Assembly (NCBI RefSeq): GCF_023278565.1 | Contig: NC_064672.1 | Coordinates: 1,178,001 to 1,242,000, forward strand | Direction: 5' to 3' | From: Colletotrichum lupini | Lineage: Eukaryota; Ascomycota; Sordariomycetes; Glomerellales; Glomerellaceae | Length of the DNA stretch: 64,000 nt | Shown here: piece by piece, positions 1-12,400 of the stretch | Position numbering within the stretch: position 1 is the first letter of the stretch | Layout: every line of letters begins with the position of its first letter | Made by a program: the position numbers and the translations under genes | Notes under the pieces: generated by a model | The model's input: the letters and a program-made list of their open reading frames with translations, nothing else | Database searches by the model: none | What the model was told of the DNA's origin: nothing

Positions 1-3000
1 TGTTTAGTAATTAATAACTTTCTATTTATAATTAGATTTTTATAATTAGAAAGTGGCTTACTCACTATAATAGCTATAAGAAATATCTAGAATGCCGTTA
101 TAATATAAATTATTTACTAACTCGGTTAATCGATCTAAACAATATACTATTTAGTATTATCGAGTTATTTTGTTTTAGTACTAGCGAGGTCTTAGTAAGT
201 AACGATACTTATATATATACCGTTAAGTTATTTATACTATCGAAGAGCGAGGTAAATTATATAGCTTTATCTTATTATTAGGGTACTTATTCAACTAATA
301 AAGCGTACTATTAGTTTCGTAGTAATTAGAGGCCTTTTCTATTTAAGAAACTACTGCGGATATTTTAATACGTAGTCATTCTAACAAAGACGATTAGTAA
401 GCGATTTCTTTAGATTAACTCACTTTATATTAATTAGGACGATATAAATAACTAGAAAACGGAGTTAGAGAAAATGGATAAGGTTTTTAAGAATGCTTAC
501 TATACTATCGCTATAACCTCTGCGATGCATTCTAATAAAGGATTTCTTAATAGGCTATTTATAGTACCCGACCCCAACTCTTAATATAAAGAATTTAGGC
601 AAGACTTCTAGAATACTATTAAAAATAGCGTATTAAATAAGCGCGCATAGGTATTATAAAAACGTACCCTCTCGCGACGTATTCTCTATTTTACTGAGAG
701 CTAACTATTTATATAATATAAAAGAGGTATATATTAGGGCCCATTTAGCTATATAGCAAAGTAAGCTACTATAAATAGAGAATAACGGTCTCTTACTAAT
801 AATAAAGTAGGGAATTCTTTTTTTAAAGTAATCCGACTTTCTTAAAGTTCCTTAAACGCCGCGACCTACCCGTTTAGATTAGTCTTTTCTAATCTCTCTT
901 TAGAGACTATTCTAGTTTCGGTTTAATAAAGGTAACGGATAGACTAATTATAATTAAACCATTAGTTAATGCGTTAGCTAAAGTTTTCGATTTACTAGGG
1001 ACTAAGGGTAACGATAGTAAAGGTAGAAGAGTCTATTATAGCGTCTTTAGGGCAATACTATACTTTTACCGTAGCCTCTTTTGGTATTAGCTAATAGATC
1101 TTCTTATATCCTACCTTAGTATCTTTAGGCTCTAGCTTAGAGAGCTAGAGCTGGGGCATAAGCTAGCCCTTTTAGGCCGGGTTAATTTTAGTAAGGCTAA
1201 CGTAACTCACCTCTAGTAGCCTCTAACTTAGTCCTAGATAGCGTGCGAGGAAACTATCGACTATTTAGATATCGAAGACCCCGAGTAGGATATAAGTATT
1301 ACGTTTTTAGACCCCCCAGGGCGTCTAGAGGTTTAGGTAACTAACTTCCGAGCGGTAATATATTTTTTTAAAAAGAGTATGCTTAGAAGTTATAAAACTG
1401 AGCGCTTATTATATAATTAAAAAGGAAATTAGACCGCGCAAATTTAGTTTAATTAAATAATACTAGCAATATATAGAGGACTGTAGTATGTATTAATAAG
1501 AAAGGATAAGAGCGTATAGAAAGAAGGACGTAGGTATTACGTACTACTTTTTCTTACCGAAGGCACGTTATTATTAAAAAGGCTTAGGGTCGGGTAGATT
1601 AGTAAGAGGGCTATTAATTTTTATAAAATAGAGTATCTCGAGATTTTATAAACATATTAAAAACGGGCGAATATAACTTATTTTATTTCGTTACTATAGT
1701 TTATTCGCCTAGTTATAGTAGCTAGGGCTCTTATAATTAATCTATACTATCGTTCGTATTTTAGCCTCGTAAAAGCTTATATAATTAGGACTTAACTCTA
1801 TATATAATCCTTAGCGTAGCTTATTATTTTTATAGTAGCTCTTGGGGTTAGTAATAATCTATTTTAATATCCTTACTTAATTAGCTTAATACTATACCCC
1901 TATGTTATTTACTTTACCGCAGTAGTTAGTAGAGTATACTAAGCCTATTTCTATAAATATTATATAATAACGCCTTTTGCTACTTCCTCTTTTTTATAGT
2001 TAGTATATTAGGAAATCGGTAGTAAGGGGTAGGTCCGGCGCTAATTAATAGTAGGCGAAGCTATTATTAACCGAGCTACTAGCCCTCGTAACGATATTTA
2101 GTAATATTAATAGGATTTTAGGCGGTTGATTAGCTAGCCTCCTTATACTCTATTAGTACGTTCGCGTCTACTTATAGTAAATATATATACTTACGTATCT
2201 ACTTTTATCCTTAGCTTTTCTAATTTTATAATTCTAAGGCCTTAGAGTAGCTATAAATCGTAGCATAGTGAGGTTATTTGTTAAGTATTTTACTACCCGC
2301 CTAGAAGTCCTAGAATCCGTAAAAAACTACTTTACGATTAGAAGATAATATTACTATAGCCTCGCGTCTTTAGCGCTATTACTTACTATACTTAGGCACT
2401 TTATAGCTTAATATATAGATATATAGAAATATAGGTAAGTAGAAATTATACTAATAACATATAAAACTGTTTTATATAGTCTTTAATCCTCGGGAGATGC
2501 CCCGCTACGTCTATTTTAAGTACCGTTGCGTAGATATTATAGCCGTTAGGCTATATTATTTATAAATAGTCGTCGGATACTCTAACTAACGATAAAGTCT
2601 ATAGACGGTTATTTACCCTACCCTAGTATATATAGATCGTTACGTTTCGTGCGGACTCTGTTAAGTAACTATTATTTTAAAAACTACGGTATTATACTTA
2701 CGACGTCTTTTTAATTATAACTAATCTTTATTAAAATATTAATAATAGGGTGCGTTCCGATTTATACTATATAGCTCACCTAAGTAATTTACTTACTTAG
2801 TTAGTCCGTAGGACTATACTAATAGCCTACTTTTATATTTATAAACGATAATACCCGCTATACGATAGACGTAATTTATTACTTAAATAGTAAAAACTAA
2901 AGCTATATATATAATAAGGACGTACTCGTTACTACTAGCGAAATACTAATCTTAGTAAAACCGGGCTAAGGCTAGAACTTTTTATTATATATTAATACCT

Positions 3001-4891
3001 AGGTTTTATAGCTTATATACCGTTATACTTTTTAATAAAAATTAAAAAGTAGTTATATACTTTATAATATATGTTTTAGGAGTAGCGGACGCATTTCCTA
3101 TAGTATTCTTTAATCATAAAAACCGAATTGGATTATATAACATTATATCGATAGGTATACTATATTAATATTTATAAGTACGTAATAAGGGCTATAATTA
3201 CTAAATTTATATATAATAGCTTAATCCCCTTTTTACTAATAGCGCATATCTAATACTAAGATAAAGTAATAAGCTCTTATTATACTCAGGCTTACTAAGT
3301 AGACCCTTATATTCGTAATCTTCGTCCGGTACGGCCCGAAGTACCCGTAGTTTTATAAAGTACTATAATTATTAGTATACGCGTCGCTATATAGCTATAA
3401 GGAAATTATAGTATCTAAGACTAGAGTACGACGCGGCTTATTAAGTTTTATAATAATAGTATTATATTAATACGGGCGTTTATAATACGCGTTAAGTAAG
3501 GGATAGATAAGTAGAGGAGTAGGAGATAGGTAAATACGAACGTGCCGCGCCGACTATATTTATAACTATTTAACTAATAGTATTATTATAAGTAGTTAAG
3601 TAATAAAGAGCGGCGCGTTTTAATAAAACTAGTGCGCGGGCTATTATAGTAATAAAGACTTACTAAGTTTAGTATATACTTATATTAATATATTCGTAAT
3701 ACGAGTATATATTAGGGACGTGCTTTATTACTATAAGAAAGTCTTTATATACGTTGCGCAATATAAGATATTGATATATAACGGCGCGCTTTATATACGA
3801 AATATTATTAAATATTAAAGTATTTTAAAAAGTACTAATAGCCTACTAGGCCGTCCGTACTACTATACTTATAAAGCCGTTATAAGTATTAATACGAACC
3901 TACTCCGTTACTAGCCCTTACCTAGCTTATAGAACGATAAGAAGAGTTTTATCTTAAGCTAGCTTCCTATTCCTTCTTATAGCCGCTTATAGACTATTAG
4001 ATATAGCTAGGTTAATAAGTAATCGTACTAAACTAGCTAAGATTTAGATTATATAACGGGATAAGTAAAAAGGTAACTTATTATATTAGGCCCTGTTCTG
4101 CCGTTATAAAGATTTTATATTCCGATATCTTAGCTTAATAAGCTATTACCTAGAGTCTACCTCGTTACCTAGCTAGATTTCCTCCTAGGAAACTTTTTAA
4201 AATAGTTCGGGATACTTTAGAGATTACTCTAGCTCTCGATCTATAATACTCTCGGATAAATATACTCTATATCCTTTAGGACTAAAGTAGCTAAATAATT
4301 TAGAACGAGGTGCGCATTACGTACGAGCTTTATACTTAAATAACCGTTATTATAAGTACCGTTTCTATATTATATAATAATACCGGATTCTTAGTACCTC
4401 GAGATCTACCGTATTATAAGTATAAGCTCCCTTTTATTATAAAGGATAATAATAAAATATTAAATTATAGCCTTAGGATTATTAAACGAAGGTTAGAGAA
4501 AAAACTAAAAACGATAGATAAATAGGTATAGATATTACTAAAAGCTAAGAACGCCTTATATATTTTACGCTTCGAGTCTAAACGAATAGTATTTAAATAT
4601 TAAGAGACGGTCCTCGTAAATAGCGATATTAACGAGTTATTAGCTTTGGATAAGATTTATTAAAGCACTTTTATATTAAATAGATCGAGGTTCGATACTT
4701 AATACTATAATAAATAACCCTAAACCGTATCTCGCAAACTAGCGACGCTAGATTATCGATTTTTCTTTACGTTAAACTAAGAGATTAGTTAATAAATTAG
4801 CCGCTTTTTAATATATTATCCCTATAGCTATAGCAAAGACTATAGAGTAGGATCCTCGTAGTATAAAGCCGGATCGTTAACGATAAATATA
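1..4891. other. RIP-degraded AT-rich repeat DNA, no domain recognised
   Basis: The stretch is AT-rich with CpA and TpG nearly missing while CpG persists, the mark of RIP on duplicated DNA. No reading frame of useful length survives. Parts of the + strand around 470-660 and 4,400-4,700 read like coding sequence broken by TAA/TAG, but I could not match them to a family. It is probably one or more old transposons truncated against the Copia element that follows. Confidence 0.75.
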
Positions 4892-5099
4892 TTAAGTATC
4901 GGATTAGAAGTCTAATTTAACCGTAGTATACTACCGACTGCGCATAGGCCAATTAGGGGCCCTATTTATAATTATCGTAACTAGCCTAACTTATAGTTAG
5001 AACCTCTTTTTTATACCTACTACGTAAATATTTATATAGTTTAATTAATCTCTTTATTAACTTACGGTTCGAACTAACTACTTTATAATAAGAATACTA
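4892..5099 (+). repeat. 5' LTR of Copia element
   Basis: This matches 9,196-9,402 over its whole length, with differences mainly C/T and G/A as expected of independent RIP. A shared core (GGCCAATTAGGGGCC versus GGCTAATTAGGGGCC) is easy to see. The usual TG...CA ends appear mutated to TA. The exact first base is uncertain by one or two positions. Confidence 0.85.
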
Positions 5100-8000
5100 A
5101 TACTAATTAGTAATTAAATTCTATTATTATAAATTAGTAAAATATCTCGCTATATAAAAGAGACGACCTTTCAATACCGTACGGGATAAGAGATTTATAT
5201 TAATTAACTTTATAAAAGTAAACGAAAAAGGAAGCGATTTTTTAATACCGCACGGAATTAAGTAATCGTAGCCCTTTATTACTTACGAAAAGTCGATATT
5301 TACTACGTTAAACTATATTAATTAATAGAACTACTTAAATAACTAGCCTTTTACTATCGCCTTAAGTAGCTTTTTTATTAATTAACTTTTCTATAGCTAG
5401 CTCGTAATTAAAAATTAACTAATTAAATCAATAAAAAGAAATACTTACGTAATAACTACTTACCTAAGTAATTAACGTAATAAACGAGCTTAATAATATA
5501 ATATAAAAAAGCACCGCGCGATTAAAAAAAAGGATCTTTAAAATATCTAATCTTACTAAGTACGAGTAATAAGTAAGTATTTTTAATAAATCCCTAACGT
5601 TTATAATTTTATAAAAAAGAGGGCTTAACTTTACTAATTATATTTAATAGCCTATATAGCTCTTTTATAAGCTACTTAGCATCTATTTTTAACTATTTTT
5701 ATAAAATATTACCCTAAAAAAGGTAAGTTAAAAAAAGAAGCTATGTAAAAATTATAAAAAGCACGAGGCTTAGGAGGCTAAAAGTATATAGAATAGCGGA
5801 AATTAATAACTAATAAAAATCCTTAGACTAATTACTATATTTTCTTATAATAATATAAACGCTTACCGCTATTATTAAAAAAAGGAACTACTAAAACTTA
5901 CCCTTTTATATTAAATAAAAAGGAGGATCTTAGTAAGTATAATAGCTAGCGATTTAAAATAATAATAATAATTACTAAAAATAATAAAAACGAGAGTAGT
6001 AGCGAAATAGTAAGAAGAAGCGGGAATCTCTTAGACCCCGATAAATTTACTAAGTAGTAAAAGTACGGATTTACTATAACTAGTGCGCAGATGAAATATA
6101 TCCTTATTAAAATTAAATATATTAATAACCGCTAATATAAGTATAAACTAGGGCACGACCCTTAATAAGTTAAAGTAAAAAAGAAAAAGGAGAAACCCGA
6201 TCCTAAATAGAATCCTAATCCCTTATAAATAAATAAATATTAATCCGGACTATTAAGGGATGTAAATATATAAAATTATAGACTAGCTTAATAATAAGTA
6301 AATTAATATAATATTAATATATTTAACTAAGGTTTATAAAAAAAAGGGGCTATAGGGGTAACCCCTATTTTATAAGATCGTAAACGACTTTAGTTACTAG
6401 CTAAATAAATAGTTCGTAAGTATAAGCCTAAGAATTATAAAAGTAATTAATAAATTTTTTTATAAATAAAGAGTATTATTAGCGTAGTTATAGTTATAAG
6501 AACTATATAAAATCTTAATAATAATAATTACAGAGGAGAAATTCGTATTATAAAACTAGGTATAAGTTAATAAGGTATATAATCGCTTTAACGAATTTAA
6601 AAAAAAGGTAAATAACGTAGATTTCCTCCCTATAATTACTAATAGTAATTTATTATTATAAAAGGATATATAAAAATAAAATATAGTATTATAAGTACGA
6701 TAATTAACGATTCTATTTATTTTAATTTATAGCTCGTCGCCGTTATTAATACGAAATTTAGTACTAATTAGTTAATAGAAAAAGAGGTAAATAACTAAAG
6801 GTTACTAATAGTACGTAGCGACGCAGGGATCGTATATAAATATTAAAAATATAGAGGTAAATACGAGGTAATTTATAAACTTTAAAAAGATCTTTTTAAA
6901 AAACAAATTATATTTTAAGAAGAAGTACGAGGTCTTATAAAAAACCCTAACGATATTTTACGATTATTATAAAAAGGTTAGGATTAGGGAATACTAATAC
7001 TATTTAGTAATTAATATTATACTCGTAAGTAAAGCCTTTAATTACTATTACGAAATAGTATATAATCTCGATCAAAACGACTTTTTTAATATTATTAACG
7101 TAATTTAAAGCCGCTTTAAGACCTATAATAAGAACCTAGAGCTCCTATCTAAGCTACGAGCAATTTCTTTCGTATTTATAATTAGGATAATAAAGGGTAA
7201 ATCGTAAGTAGAGATCCTTAAAAAGCTTATCGATCGAATTAATAAGTTAATAAAAACTTAGTTAAATAAGGGAACTAACGAGCGGAAAGTCGGATATTTT
7301 TATACCGTAGTTTAGTATATATTAAAAATAAAAATAACCTTATATTAAGTACTTAAAAATTATAAAACGCTCTACTTAAAGCTAAGATCTAGTTTTAATA
7401 TTAAAGCGAGAATACTATACTAAACCTATTTCTAAATATACGACGGCCCTTATTAATAATATTAAGTCGATTAAACGTATAATAAAAAAAAAAAGAGGCT
7501 AAATACGGTAATTATTAATAAAGAGGCCTAGATTCGTTAAAAAGATAGAGATTTAACTCGCGAGTAAAGTAATAGAAAAAGTAATATTATATTTATAAAA
7601 AAGATAGATATTAGTTAAGTAACTACTTTAAAAAAGAGCGTACTAAATTATATAAATAATATAAAAGGTTAAGGATAATAAATAATAAAACTAGCCCTTA
7701 TTAGTATAGCTAATTCCTTATTATATATAAAAGTAGATTTAGGGGTATAAAACTTAATAAAAATAGCTAAAGGGGCGGCTTAAAGTATTCGCTCCTTATA
7801 AAATATTTAGAAAATAAAGAAGATCTTACCCCCTATATTAATAAATTAGATTATAACGAAATCGACGATATTAACTACTCTTTTTTTACCCCGTTAGCCT
7901 CTAGAAAATATACTAGGCTAAATAAATAAATAAAAAGTAATAGAATTCTTTAATAAATAAGCTTTTATTTATAAATAATAAGGGAAGGTCCTTTAGATAA

Positions 8001-8100
8001 TAGATACGGAGGTTATTAAAAAGGCGAATTTAATAAGGCCGAAGCCTATTTTCTTAATACTTAAAGAGAAGACGCTACTTTTTTTAATATTTAAAAAACA
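5100..8100 (+). pseudogene. Copia internal 5' region, probable gag remnant
   Basis: This lies between the 5' LTR and the recognisable protease/pre-integrase region, where gag sits in Copia elements. The + strand reads as Lys/Glu/Asn-rich coding-like sequence with many TAA/TAG stops, and a basic stretch near 7,420-7,560 could be a degraded nucleocapsid. I could not confirm a zinc knuckle because its Cys and His codons would be RIP targets. The assignment rests on position more than on motifs. Confidence 0.45.
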
Positions 8101-8725
8101 AAATATAGTACTAAGTAAATCTAAGGGTAGTTAAAGGGGTCCTTTTTATATTACTTAGATTACTCAAATACTAAGCTTATATAAGTATTTTATACGAGCG
8201 AAAAGTATAGCTTAAATAGCTTTTATAAAATTATTCTAAATACTAAGGTATTATAATAGTTAATAAGAGGAAAAGGGTAATTCTAAGTACTATAGAAAAT
8301 TACGCTAGTAATACTTAATATATTAATAATAAGTATTATAAAAATTAGTTTTAGCCTAAGTAAGGAGATCGTTACCCTAGGTATAGTAAAAATAGAAACA
8401 TACTTTAGAATAATAACCTTTTATATTTTACTTATTAATACCCTATTTCTTTTATATTTAAAAAATATAAATCGACTAAGTATTATATTTAATAATACGA
8501 GGAATAGAATCTTTAGTAATAAATATTTCGAAATAGTTGAACGATAATAGGGGTATACGTTTATAAAGCTTATTAATAATACGAAGTTAATTAATTACCT
8601 AACGGAAACTAAGCTTAGACGATTATATTAGAAATTCGGGTACTTATGAGTCGCGAGGCTATATAACCTTTTAAAATAATTAGGTAATAATAATATTAAA
8701 ATAGAGGTACTAGAGTAGCTAACGA
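8101..8725 (+). pseudogene. Copia protease / GAG-pre-integrase remnant
   Basis: In + strand translation about 8,360-8,725 follows the order of fungal Copia polyproteins: a stretch with the NTRNRIF and YFEIVER motifs, then a pre-integrase segment (TETKLRRLY, KFGYL, ARLYNLLK) ending in VLEQLT. In intact members of this family that segment is followed by the integrase HHCC and DDE core. Here the frame passes straight into RNase H sequence at about 8,726, which marks an internal deletion. Stops are all TAA/TAG. Confidence 0.6.
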
Positions 8726-9075
8726 GAAGTGTGCTTATATTAAAAGTTTATAGTATAGTTAACGGCGTTAACCTTACTTACGTAATTTTAACGACGCTAA
8801 AGAGGATTACCGATCGACTTAGCCTTTTACTAATCCTAATAGTTATTTATACTAATTCTTACTCGCTATATAAATACCTCGTTAAATTAAGAACGACAAA
8901 AGAAAAGAGGCTTATAATTAATATTATAATCTTTAAATAATCGTATAAAAGGTATAAAATACTCGAGATCCGTTAGATTAATAATAATAATAACCTCGCT
9001 AACGCTTTTATAAAAGTAGTACTTAATAAGGGGTTAGAGTAATTCGTAAGTAATAAAAAAATTAATATATAAATA
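8726..9075 (+). pseudogene. Copia RNase H domain remnant
   Basis: The frame contains NSYSLYKYLVKLRTTKEKR, the RIP-altered form of the family's TDSxSLYxCLVKLGTTxEKR motif, followed further on by an EIR-INNNNNLANAFIK stretch that stands for the EIRWI-GNDNPADAMTK motif at the end of Copia RNase H. A 69-codon piece (8,731-8,940) is still open, but it begins at GTG, not ATG, and is a chance survivor and not a gene. The same domain recurs at 37,700-38,170 in a second Copia. Confidence 0.85.
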
Positions 9076-9195
9076 AAAGGATAGGTTATATAAAAGGAAT
9101 ACAGAAAAAGGGGAAAAGGAAACAACTTAATAAACGGACCCGAGGTCGAATTATACCTCTAACTATAATAAGTCAATTAAAAAAAAAAAAGAAAC

Positions 9196-9402
9196 TTAGT
9201 ATTAGATTAGAAGCTTAATTCGACTACAGTATATAACTAACTATATATAGGCTAATTAGGGGCCTTATTTATAATTATCGTGACTAGCCTAATTTATAGT
9301 TAAAACCTCCCTTTTATACTTACTACGTAGATATTTATATAGTTTAATTAATCTCTTCGTTAACCTATAGTTTAAACTAATTACTTTATAATAAGGATAT
9401 TA
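9196..9402 (+). repeat. 3' LTR of Copia element
   Basis: Direct repeat of 4,892-5,099. It follows an A-rich polypurine tract at 9,179-9,194. Divergence from the 5' copy is largely transitions, so insertion age cannot be read from LTR divergence without removing RIP sites. Confidence 0.85.
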
Positions 9403-12400
9403 ATATAGAAAGACTTTTTTTCGCGCCTTATATTATCTAGCTTCTTCTATAAAAGCTATTAAGATAGACATTATAGCGGACCCGATCGGAGTAAATATTA
9501 TATATCTTAGGAGTCCCTCGGCCGAGAGGGGAGCGTCGTTAGTAACGTCGAGTTAGCTTCTTATTAGGCTAGGCCGAGTTAGCTATACTTTAGCGTCGTA
9601 GCGTTACTTAACTTTTAAAATAAGCTTTAGCTCTAGGAGTACTCTAGAGCCTAGCTCGGGGTCGACTATATCGGCTAATACTAATCCGGTACCTAAGGGT
9701 AGCTACGAGGCTATCGCAAACGCGGGCTCTAATAAAAAAAAGAGCTTTTAATTATTAATACTCTAATAAAAAACTCACGCGCGCACTAATAGCAAATACT
9801 AAGAAGAATTAAGTAAAAAGTTAAGAGCGTAGCCCGAATAGCCTACTAGCTAAGGGGATATCCGTTAGTAATATTAATAGACTTAATTAAGGGCGTAATA
9901 ATTTACAGTTTTTTATAAAAGAATAATTCTATTTAATAGCTTATATAGAGAAGTCTTTAGTACCGCCTCTTCCTTTTAACTTACTTTCTTTTTTTATTTT
10001 AGTACAAAAAGATTCTTTATATTAATATAGAGCGTAGCTAGATTAGTCTAGATTTCGTCGTATAGTCTTTTTATAAGCTAGGCCTAATTAAGTTCATAGT
10101 ACTAAACGATAATAAGGATCCTAGCTTTGCGACCTTCTCTTAATATAAGCTTCGTTATTAGTTTTTACTTCTCGTACTATCCGATAGGCTAACCTAGCGA
10201 ACTATACTTAGTAATAAATAAAGGCTCGTTAATATCGATCATAATCCTATATTTAATAGGATAAGTACCGGCTAAGGACGAGATACGTCTAATAGTTAGT
10301 ACTAAGTCTACTTTAAAAAGCCGGTCGGCCTTACCTCTTAATAATACCGTAGTTAGGACAAGCGTTCTTTATAAAGGGAGGGTCGCTAAATAGGCTAGTA
10401 GCGGCCTACTTACCGTAATAATAGTTCTTAATATCGTCTAGTTACTTAGCGTTCTTAATAAGAGCGCTAGTAATAATAGTAGCGAGTCCCTTAAAAGGCA
10501 CTAGTAATATTATAACTTAATAAAGACTTTCTACTTATATAACTAGCAGAATAATAAGCATTAGGGGAAGTATAGTATTAAAGAAAAACATAATAGATTA
10601 AAATGATTTATTTACGAGATTTAAAGGTTATAATATAGGCTATATAGTAAGTAAAAGTATCAATACGGATAGTAAATAATACGGATAGTAAATAACCTTA
10701 GTAAAGGTCTTATAATCATCTAATAATAGTTAAGAAGTAGCCTCGAATATGTATTAAGTTAATCTAAAGGTACGATTTAAGTATATTTAGTATTACTCAA
10801 TGCGCAATTTGGTAAAACTAAAATAAGCTAGAAGATATAAGCTCTTTAGGGTATTAACCTAGTTACTCTTCTATATTTTTAAAATAGATATTAAGCCTAA
10901 CGACCTATAGTATTATATTATACTACAAAGCTACGACGATTTCTTTTTAATAATTCGAAGTAGAGACGGTAATAGGGATCGGGATAGGAAATTTAAGTTA
11001 AACTCAAACTAAGTTAGTAAATTCGATTAATTTTATTAAGTAACTCCGAACTATACTCCGGAAGAGGTATCTTATAAATTAAAGTCGTAATACTAGTTAC
11101 GTCCGAGAACGAAACTATAAAAACGAGAGTTCGTAACGATCCTAGTTATTTAGTTATTTTAAGAGACGTGATATTTAAGTTTCGGATATACCGACTTCGC
11201 AGGGCGAGAGACCGAACGGCGAAATTTAAATCCCCGTCCGACGTTAATCGACCTATCTATATTTAAAATTAAAGCCTTATATCCCAGTCTATAGCTAGAA
11301 ACGCTAAGGAATCTTAACGTATATTTAATAAGCTATAATAGTCTTTCTTAGTACTAGGCTATCTACTTAGCTAAGTCTCTTTTATCGGACATTACTATAT
11401 TCTTATACTTTTAGTAATTAGATTATACTCTATTAAATAGTCTAGCTTATTACCGAGCTATATATCTATATATCGATATCCTCTAGGTAATAAAGAGCGA
11501 TTATTCCTTATTACTAAAGTTTAGGAGGGAAAACTAAATTAAAATTTAAATAAATAAGAATAACTTCTACTAATACTTACTTTATACTCTAGCCCTTAAT
11601 TCTGCTCTATTAACTTATAAAATTTATTTCGGTTCGGATAGGCACTATAAATTAAAGGCTATATAGCGAGGATATTTCATAACTATATTATATAAATATA
11701 ATATAATGCCCAAAACCGTATACTTATTAATATATTTATTATAACTACGCTAAGACTACTAAATATATCTTAATATAAAAGCTTTAGTAATAATATTACC
11801 TACCCCCTATTCTACGTAATTTAAATACGTTACTTAGTACCCGACTAATTAGCTCATATTAGTACTATTAAGCATTATATCTATTATTAGTACTACAACT
11901 AAAATAGCTATATACGCGCCGCCCGATCGTTTTTTAACCGCCGGGTTACACTTGAGTAAAGAAGATAGTATTAACGTCTATATAATAATATTCGGATATT
12001 TAGAATTAACGAAATTAGAATAACTAACTATTAAAAAGCTATAGAATTATTAATTACGGGAATCCCGTATAATTATAAAAAATTCAACCGAGCCCAGAAT
12101 ATAATTACGGCGATCTAATTTCGTGCTCTTAATCCTTAGTAAGCTAGATATAGTAATTATTTATAGGCAACTACGATTAACGGATTTCTTTTTATTAATT
12201 ATATTACCACGCACTCTAAGCTAAAACATAGGGTTAGCGTTGCCCGTAAAGTATAAATAGAACATTCCTTAATAAGTACTAGTCCTCGTTATAAAGTGCC
12301 CTTATTCTATATTTATTATAACTAACTAAGTAATTACTCTAGATAAAATATTATTTAAGACCGTTCGAACTCTTCTTAGCTATCTTCTACTTTTGGAAAT

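Larger units (their letters stand above)
4892..9402 (+). mobile_element. Copia-type LTR retrotransposon, RIP-mutated and internally deleted
   Basis: Two direct repeats of about 208 bp bound the element, with an A-rich polypurine tract (9,179-9,194) just before the 3' copy. The internal + strand reads, allowing for RIP stops, as a gag-like region, then the protease/pre-integrase region typical of fungal Copia polyproteins, then directly an RNase H domain. Integrase core and reverse transcriptase are absent, so this is a non-autonomous deletion derivative. A possible 5-bp AT-only target duplication (ATATA at 4,887-4,891 and 9,403-9,407) fits these ends but is weak evidence in such AT-rich DNA. 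Every stop seen is of the type made from CAA/CAG by RIP, so the copy is dead. Confidence 0.85.

Noticed and set aside
8731..8940. 69-codon + strand open frame as a gene
   Set aside because: It begins with GTG, is part of the Copia RNase H remnant and continues as broken frame on both sides.
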